Below are positions 57,372 to 64,000 of a DNA stretch of 64,000 bases, in pieces; the stretch's first letter is position 1, and every line of letters begins with the position of its first letter. Both the position numbers and the translations under genes were made by a program. This DNA is from Sambucus nigra. Lineage: Eukaryota > Streptophyta > Magnoliopsida > Dipsacales > Adoxaceae. The stretch lies in the NCBI GenBank assembly GCA_949130495.1, contig OX422219.1:263051111-263115110 (forward strand), in the 5' to 3' direction. The notes beneath the pieces are model-generated. The model was not told where the DNA came from. It worked only from the letters and a program-made list of their open reading frames with translations, and searched no databases.

Positions 57372-58440
57372 ATGCAAAATAGGCAACATACACCTCAATC
57401 AATTCCCACTCGTATTCACGAAGATTCTATAGTTTAGTACCATCCTGATAGCCCACACACTCGTAATGCACCTCAGTTATGGGTTCCACCTCCAAACTCT
57501 GTTACGAGTCACATTTCTAGGACACCAAGTGAGGATACCGAGTCAATTGGAGAGAGATCCATGTCCCATCACGCTAGTTTTGCTACGGGTGAGCGTGAGA
57601 TGCCATATCGTCCCTTGAGAGAACTCCTCTATCCCGAGAGAAGTGTCACCCCAGGATGCATTTTTCTTCCATATAATGCGAAACAATTCCAGTTTCGTAA
57701 TGGGATGATACAAATTCTTCCCACATTTCACGGGTTGGATTTGAAAAATCATTATCTCTACATTCATGAGTTGGAAGAGGCATGCGCTACCTTTAGCGAT
57801 TAAGCTTGCACATAAGACGTCGTCCGCCTCAAACTTTTTCCTTTTTCCTTAAAGGACAAGGCTAAGACCTGGGTTTAGTATGTATCACCGAACTCAATTG
57901 GATCATGGTGGGAAATGCAATCCAAATTTATCTTAAAGTTATTTCCCCAACATCGAACAAATTCCATCCAAGCTCAAATTCAAACATTTTGACAAAAACA
58001 AAATGAGTCATTTGATCGATGTTACAGACGTTTCAACGATCTAGTTAGTACATGCCATCATCATGGTTTTAAGAAGTACCGTCTCATATCTTTCTTTTAC
58101 CACAGGTTAATCATATCTTCTAAACAACTCGGTGAGACAATGTGAGAGAGACCATTTTGGGAATTATATGGACACGATGCAGATGCCCACCTTAAGTTTG
58201 TCACCGAGATAACTCAATCGTGCGACACATCCGATCCTAATACCCAAAATTAGGTTCGATAAAATTCCTTCACTCCTTCAGCTCCAGGCCTTTATCATTT
58301 TGGAGATGTAGTTGAATCAAGACTAGGAGAACCAACCGTGTGCTATTTGTGAGGCGGACCAGTCAACGAAGGAATGCCCAATGATACCCGCCTACAAATT
58401 AATAATACATGAACAAGTAGATGCAATAGGAGGATTTAAA
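57372..58440 (+). pseudogene. Element I gag (Athila-like)
   Basis: Starts MQNRQHTPQSIPTRIHEDSI and stops at codon 22. The following open part holds PLRELLYPERSVTPGCIFLP, IQILPTFHGLDLKNHYLYIH and ELEEACATFSD, the standard Athila capsid start. Downstream are LFPFSLKDKAKTW, SWWEMQSKFILKLFPQHRT, CHHHGFKKYRLISFFYHRL, again with stops. Near 58339 the knuckle reads CAICEADQSTKEC, with CX2CX4-X-X4C spacing but Gln where His is needed. Dead. Confidence 0.82.
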
Positions 58441-59091
58441 GGTAATTTAAATGCCTCGCATGGTAATTCTTACAACCCTTCATGGAGGAACCATCCTGGT
58501 TTTAGCTACGGGCAATAACATGCTTCATTGAATCCTAATTCACATGTTGCCTCTCCTCCACTAGCCTGCACATTTTCAACAATCTCCACATATTCAAGCA
58601 CATATGCAAGCACCACCTCCCGCACCATATATCACCCCACCAGAAAAAAATCTTGAAGATACTATAAATCAATTCATCCAATCGCAAAATGCAACCAACG
58701 CTATGTATGACTGCATGTTTACCAAAATAAATGAGAATATCTCTAGGTTGCAATCATCTTTAAGTATCCAAGAGAAGGGTAAGTTTCCGGCCCAAGGTCG
58801 AAGACCTCCCTAAGGTTAAACTAGTGTTAAATCTACTTCCAATGAACATTAAGAGCAATGTCAAGCCGTTACCACTCTACGTAATGGGAGAGTTGTTGAT
58901 TTAACACCTCCCACACATGACACACCTAAAGAAAATGAGGTTTTTCCCGAAACTAAAAAGGCCGAAGATGCCCCTTGAAGGAGAGTGACAATGATGAAAA
59001 TAGTGACCCTGAAGTCATAGTGAAACCACCCACCTCCATGTCGTTCCCTCAACGGTTGGTTCCTCCTTAAAAAGGAATCCCCCAAAATGAC
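58441..59091 (+). pseudogene. Element I gag-protease linker, decayed
   Basis: Collinear with the long linker between gag and protease of Athila elements. A proline-rich tract and NLEDTINQFIQSQNATNAM (in frame 58604-58813) resemble the helix that follows the knuckle (LEDLLKSFIQ-like). Then comes an acidic, stop-rich stretch. No enzyme domain. Confidence 0.6.
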
Positions 59092-60149
59092 GTGCTAGAT
59101 GTCTTTAAGCAAGTCAAGCTGAATTTACCTTTTCTCGATTCTATACATCAAATTCCTGCCTATGATAAAGTCCTTAAGGGCTTATTGATGGTGAAAATAA
59201 GGAAAAAGGTGAAAAAGAACATCTTCCTAGCACAAAATGTGAGCTCTGTTCTACTTAATGACCTCCCACCAAAATTTAAAGATCCGGGTGCACTTACCAT
59301 TTCGTACATCATTGGGGAGAATTGAATAGAAAAGGCCTTACTTTATTTAGGAGTGAGTGTCAACATTCTTCCCCACTCCATATATAGGAAACTCAATTTG
59401 GGGGACCTCAAGCCCACGAAAATCACTCTCCAACTCATGGTCGTACTATGAAGATACCACAAGGCATTATTGAAGACGTGATAGTCCAAGATGACACCTT
59501 CTACTTCCTGGTAAATTTTATCAATTGGGACATGGAACCCTCGATCACCCCAAGTAATCATGTTCCCATCATTATTGGCTACCAATTATTAGTTACGGCT
59601 AACGCCCTAATTAACACACAAAATGGTCAAATGAGACTCACTTTCGGGAACATGGCCTTAGAAATAAATATCTTCAATATCGCGAGTCAAGTGGGTGATG
59701 AGGATGATTTTCACTCAGTGGATCTTATTAAGGAGATAGTAGAGGAGAACATAGAGGGAAATTTCCGTGGGGATGCCTTAAGAGCATGCCTTATTTCGAG
59801 TGGTGTGAGCAATGGGACGTACACTAATTTTAAGATAGAGGTAGGAGAGTGGAGATCGACATTAGACAAGAAAGCATCAGATGAGGACATGAGAGATGTG
59901 AGTTTGGTTTCAAGATTCGAGAAATTACCACCGAGGGAGTCGCGCACGATTCCCTCTAATGAAAAATTTCCCACCCTTGAATTAAAGAAACTACCCTCCA
60001 ACGACAAATATTCTTATTTAGGAGAGAATGAGACATTTCCTATTGTTGTCTCCTCTAGCCTAGATAATCTTTTAGCGATTTTGAGGAAGCACCGATGTGG
60101 TTTTGGTTGGTGCATGGTGAATTTCAAAAGTATAAGTCCTTTGATTTGA
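59092..60149 (+). pseudogene. Element I protease region
   Basis: Athila-type aspartic protease. DVFKQVKLNLPFLDSIHQIP and YDKVLKGLL lead in, then the active-site segment LYLGVSVNILPHSIYRKL near 59341-59394, where relatives have DLGASVN; the catalytic Asp codon is now Tyr. A frameshift near 59440 leads to the frame 59448-60149: IPQGIIEDVIVQDDTFYFLV, FINWDMEPS, VPIIIGYQLLVTANALI, QMRLTFGNMALEINIFN, all family-typical. The end (SSSLDNLLAILRKHRCGFGW) is the linker to RT. Two independent defects mean it is inactive. Confidence 0.82.
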
Positions 60150-61102
60150 AACCATAAAATCCACCTCGAAGAGGACATGAAGCCCTCGAGGGAAATGCAA
60201 TAGCGATTAAACGCCACCATAAAAGAGGTAATACGAGCAAAAATCATTAAGTTATTGGACATGGGATCATTTACCCAATATCGAATAGCAAATTATGAGT
60301 GTTATCCAAGTCGTCTCGAAGAATTCGGGAATGACTGTGGTCGAGAATGCCAAGAGTGAGTTGATTCCCCAGCGTATCACCACCGGCTGGCATGTTTGAA
60401 TTGATTACTGAAAACTCAATGAGAGAACTAGGAAAGATCATTTCCCCTTATAATTCATTGACCAAATTCTAGAGAGAGTAGCGGGACACCCATATTATTG
60501 CTTCCTTGATGATCATTCCAGATATAACAAAATAGAGGTAGATGTTCATGATCAAGAGAAGATGACTTTCACATGTCCCTTTGGCATGTTTGCCTATAAA
60601 TGTATGCCATTATGATTGTGTAATGTGCCCGTGACCTTTTAAAGGTGCATTCTTAGTCTCTTTAGTGACATGTTTGAAAGAGGCCTTGAGGTATTTATGG
60701 ATGACTTTAGCAGTTTTGGCTGCTCTTTTGACCTTTATCTTGCAAATCTTGAAAAAGTAATTGCCCGGTATGTGAAAAGAACTTGGTTTAAATTTGGAAA
60801 AAATACATTTCATGGTAATCGAAGGAATAGTTCTTAGCTACATTATGTCATCCAAAGGAATTGATGGCGATAGGGCAAAAATAGATGTCATAGCCGAGCT
60901 TCCGCCACCTAAATCACTAAAGGACGTGCACTTTTTCTTGGGCCACTCGGGCTTTTATAGAAGGTTCATTAAAGATTTTAGTGATATTTCTAGACCTTTG
61001 AGCAACCTTCTCATGAAGGACGCCCCCTTTGAGTGCAATGAAGCATTCCAAAGTTCCTTTAACAAATTAAAAAGCATGCTTATTTTCTCCCCCATCATCT
61101 AG
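60150..61102 (+). pseudogene. Element I reverse transcriptase
   Basis: RT with dense stops in its first two thirds. Recognisable are HKIHLEEDMKPSREMQ, IKEVIRAKIIKLLDMGS, a decayed GMTVVENAK-like stretch (about 60330), VTGWHV-like DY, and DQEKMTFTCPFGMFAYKCMP (60552-60610, across frames). The front of the core and the YXDD box are too decayed to call. The frame 60794-61102 has KIHFMVIEGIVLSYIMSSKG, IDVIAELPPPKSLKDVHFFL and GHSGFYRRFIKDFSDISRPL, the RT thumb of Athila/Tat elements. Confidence 0.82.
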
Positions 61103-61680
61103 GCTCCGGATTTGTCCCTTCCATTCGAGCTTATGTGTGGTGCAAGTGATTACACTATAGGGGTTGTTTTGGGCCAAAGAAAAGAGAAAATGGCTCATGT
61201 CATCTGTTACGCTAGCCGGACTCTAATCGGACCACAAATCAATTACTCCACCACGGAGAAAGAATTGCTAGCGGTAGTCTTTTCCCTAGATAAGCTTTGC
61301 TCCAACTTCATCGGTTCACCCATCACATGCTTTACTGATCATGTGATGCTTAAATATCTCCTTTCTAAGAAGGATTCTAAGTCGCGCCTTGTAAGGTGGA
61401 TCCTACTCCTATAAGAGTTCAATCGTTCAATCTCTCTATCAAGACAAAAAAGGAGTAGAAAATGTCATTGCCGACCATTTGTCCGGGCTTTCGTCCGACT
61501 TTCCCAGTGATCCTATACCCGTAGATGAATACTTCCTGAATAAACAATTATTTGCCACTTCTTCTCTCCCCTAGTTTGCGGATATAGTTAACTACGTTGT
61601 CACGTGAGTTGTCCCTCCCGATTATACACTGTAAAAGAAGAAGAAGTTCATTACTTGGTCACGGATGTTTTTCTATGACG
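61103..61680 (+). pseudogene. Element I RNase H
   Basis: Frame 61112-61414: LPFELMCGASDYTIGVVLGQ (catalytic Asp), AHVICYASRTLIGPQINYST, TEKELLAVVFSLDKLCSNFI with the conserved Glu, TCFTDHVMLKYLLSKKDSKS with Asp, LVRWILLL. A TAA and frameshift follow; NVIADHLSG-like and FPSDP-like segments are still visible near 61455-61515. Confidence 0.83.
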
Positions 61681-62870
61681 ATACATTCCTATTTAAATAT
61701 TGTGAGGCCCAATTATTGGACGTTGGGTACCAGATGACGAGACTCATTGTGTCATCCATTTTTGTCATATGGAAGCGTGTGGGGGCCACTTTTCCATGAA
61801 TAAGACAACCGCTAAGATTCTTCAAAGAGATCTCTATTGTCCCATGATCTTCTGGGATGTGAATGCTTATTGTAAATCTTATAATAGATGTTAAAGGATG
61901 GGAGCTATCATCCGTCAAGACATGATGCCATTGACCCCTATCCTCATCATCGAGATATTTGATTGTTGGGGTATTGACTTCATGGGCCTTTTCCCTCCTT
62001 CCTTTGGCTACTTATACATCCTCATTGCAATAGATTACATGTCTAAATGGGTAGAGGCCATATCTACCAAAACGAATGACAACAAAGTGGTGATTATGTT
62101 CTTGAAAAAACACAAACTCTCTCACTTCGGTGCTCCGAAGGAAACTATTAGTGATAACAGTAATCATTTATGTAATAGGCTATTTTAAAATCTTATGAGA
62201 AAGTATGGAGTCGTTCATAAGGTTGGGATGACTTATCACCCTCAAACGAGTGGGCAAGCCGATCTAGTGAATCATTAAATCAAGAACATTATTGAAAAAA
62301 CCATTGATCCAAAAGAAAAGATTGGTCCCTTCGATTAAACGATGCGCTATGGCCTTATAAAATCGTATACAAGAACCCCCTCGGGATGTCCCCATTTTTT
62401 CTTTATCTATGGCAAGCCATGCCATCTCCCCATCGAGCTAGATCAAAAAGTCAATTGGGCAATCAAGAGGTTGAATTATAGTTTGGATAAAGCCAACGAA
62501 GCTCGCAAGCTTCAATTGAACAAGTTGGAAGAGATGTACAATGACGTGTACAAGAACGCTAAGATATCCAAAGAAAGTATGAAACTTGCACGTAATAAAA
62601 TTATCCGATGAAAGGAGTTTCATTCGGGGAAAAACATGATTTTCTATAACTCGTGTCTACACTTGTTTCTCGATAAATTTCATTCGTAGTGGACGGTCCC
62701 ATTCGTCATTAAGGAAGTGTTACCCAAAGGTGTCATTGAATTGGAAGACCCAAAAGGGGGAGACACATACAAGGTTAATGGCCAATGCCTAAAGCCATAC
62801 TTAAAGGCGTGCATCGAAGAAGTCGACACCATTTGGTTGTCAGCCCCCATTTATGGGGATTGAGTGAGAA
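61681..62870 (+). pseudogene. Element I integrase
   Basis: Zinc-binding head visible in pieces (CHMEACGGHF near 61765, CKSYNRC near 61873). Core frame 61898-62188: EIFDCWGIDFMGLFPPSFGY (Asp), ILIAIDYMSKWVEAISTKTN, GAPKETISDNSNHLCN (Asp). After TAA comes MRKYGVVHKVGMTYHPQTSG, then QADLVNH where relatives have QAEVSN, so the catalytic Glu seems changed to Asp. Tail 62342-62611: YRTPSG-like [40 protein letters not shown], and NKLEEMYNDVYKNAKI. Last blocks YKVNGQCLKPYL (62770-62800). A TGA at 62861-62863 follows. Confidence 0.84.
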
Positions 62871-63481
62871 AGAATTGAGAGGTTGTCACACCCCTGACAC
62901 GTATGGGATGATTCTTGTGTATAGTAGTTATTTTAGGTTAGGGTCGTAGGTTCATAGGAATCATCTTCGATAAAAAGAGAAACGCAAAGGAATTGATGAG
63001 AAAGCATAGAGGTTTTCCAGGAGAGTTGTCACATATTTCGTAGCTAAATTTTCGGTAGGAACATCTTTAGGAGGGTCCAAAAAAATCGAGCGAGCAGAAG
63101 CCTAATTTTTTAGAGTAAAAGAGAAAGGAATAACACCTTTGACAGTGTCCAGGATCGGTTCGGTCCCAAGACCACCAGTTCGGTTCGCTGCTGTGAAAAA
63201 AAAAGGACCGGACTGATTCTGATATCTGTAACAGTTCACACCTTTCCGATGGTTCATCTCCCATTTTCCAAAACCCTTCCTTCTAATTCCCAAAATCTTT
63301 CCCTCCAAATCCATTCCCATTTCCCTTCAACTTTTCCCTCCAAATTCATCCCTCACCCCTCCCCACTCCACCTATAAATACTCATCATATTCCCCCCCCC
63401 CCCCCCATTTCACCTCACACCACCATATCCCTCTCTGACTCTCCATCTTTCATATTTTTGTCAATTCATATTCTCGTCAAA
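62871..63481 (+). other. Spacer between I pol and last reading frame, with TATA motif
   Basis: About 610 bp without a coding frame. It contains TTGTCACACCCCTGACACG (62884-62902, resembles an LTR start but has no partner in the window), GGTTCGG words (63148-63230), a TATAAATA at 63373-63380 and 15 C at 63392-63406. The ATG of the next frame is about 100 bp after the TATA motif, as for a separate promoter. Function is inferred only. Confidence 0.55.
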
Positions 63482-64000
63482 ATGACTGCTAGAGAAATAA
63501 GAACACTCCCCACAAAATAAGCCTCCACCAAAATCCTCCGCAATGGTAATAACGAATACAACTGCCACCAAGAGAAGAGGTGGTGCGGTGCCTTCTTCTC
63601 CCCATCCCACTTAATGAATATTGAGCATGAAGTCAAGTGGGCACACCTTCCGCAATTAGTTAACAATTTATTTTACCCGAGGGGATGGTGTTGATATTTT
63701 AGGGAGCCTCATCCCGAGGTTTGGGAGGATGAGGTGATAGTCTTCTATGGCACCCTTGTTCGAATGGGGGAATTCAAGTGGAAGCCTATGTTGACGAGAG
63801 GACTATATCATTTTCACTTGATATCATCATTCAAAAATTGCACACCATGGTAGAGCCCTAAGCGATATGACTACCCAATAAATGTTGAACCCAATACGAA
63901 AGGTCCATGCATCACCCTCCTTGCCCCCGGACACTCGTGGAATCAAGAAACTTTTCCGATGGGAAGACTTCTTAAAAAATATCGAATCTCATTCCATATT
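63482..64000 (+). pseudogene. Athila-type downstream reading frame, partial, with three stops
   Basis: One frame of 173 codons from ATG 63482 to the window edge, broken by TAA (codon 13), TGA and TAG. It reads MTAREIRTLPTK, then WCGAFFSPSHLMNIEHEVKW, AHLPQLVNNLFYPRGW, YFREPHPEVWEDEVIVFYGT and GEFKWKPMLTRGLYHFHL. The pattern resembles the plant transposon protein encoded downstream of pol in many Athila/Tat elements. I cannot name a function: such products are often called env-like, but no membrane segment is visible here. It could equally be a captured plant sequence. A profile search against the plant transposon protein family would decide. Confidence 0.55.

Larger units (their letters stand above)
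55598..64000 (+). mobile_element. Element I: Athila-like Ty3/gypsy retrotransposon, 3' end outside window
   Basis: Plus strand: 5' LTR 55598-57207, tRNA-Asp-type primer site, gag (57372 on), protease, RT, RNase H, integrase to about 62860, a non-coding spacer with a TATA motif, then a further reading frame reaching the window edge. Gag and pol match the Athila group by motif. All parts contain stops. No second LTR is seen, so the left boundary rests on the LINE break and the TG...CA rule and is uncertain by a few bases. Confidence 0.85.

Noticed and set aside
62884..62902. TTGTCACACCCCTGACACG as the start of I's 3' LTR
   Set aside because: The following sequence does not match I's 5' LTR, and the next frame looks like element coding. 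Kept only as a possibility within the spacer.
63392..63406. Poly-C run as a functional site
   Set aside because: A homopolymer in a spacer with no flanking element boundary; may be slippage or sequencing noise.

Overview
This is nuclear DNA of a flowering plant, made almost entirely of nested retrotransposons. Evidence for a plant: gag-pol proteins of plant-only LTR-retrotransposon types, LTRs of 1.5-3 kb, initiator-Met and Asp tRNA primer sites, 4-5 bp target duplications, and an L1-type LINE. I see no host gene, tRNA or rRNA gene, CRISPR array or prokaryotic feature. The species cannot be named from the sequence.

Layout (labels are mine). The LINE fragment (1-536 and 55226-55597) is split by A, a minus-strand Ty3/gypsy element (537-55225, target duplication ACTTG). 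A is split by B, a plus-strand Ty3/gypsy element (5785-50593, ACTCT). B's 5' LTR is split by C (7497-16444, GTATA). B's interior, between gag and the end of integrase, holds the Ty1/copia element D (18558-42582), the truncated minus-strand element F (42583-44358) and the minus-strand gypsy LTR G (44359-47269). D's 5' LTR is split by E (19133-29929), the best-preserved gypsy element. D's pol is split by H (36321-39623, ATATC), probably a solo LTR. From 55598 to the window end lies I, an Athila-like gypsy element that extends past the window. The deepest stack is LINE > A > B > D > E.

A, B, C and E are related gypsy elements (Tekay/Del-like: one gag-PR-RT-RH-IN reading frame with a C-terminal chromodomain-like segment, tRNA-iMet primer site). 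G is an LTR of the same kind. D looks SIRE/Maximus-like (long gag tail, LTR about 2 kb). F and I use a tRNA-Asp-type primer site. No element has an intact polyprotein, so all are probably immobile, though E is close to intact. Many of E's stops are CAG to TAG, as expected from deamination of methylated cytosine.

Two patterns go beyond routine annotation. First, most LTRs carry an array of short self-complementary CG-containing words at a similar depth in the LTR: TCGATCGA in A, F and G; CGTTCGAACG in B and E; CGAATCGATTCG in C; GGTTCGG-type words in I. Word number differs between the two LTRs of one element. Second, A, B, C, E and G share a splice-donor-like AAG|GCAAG after a purine-rich leader, and B and E have a TTTCAG or TTTTAG acceptor directly before the gag ATG. 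This suggests a leader intron of about 2.5 kb that would remove both the array and the primer site.
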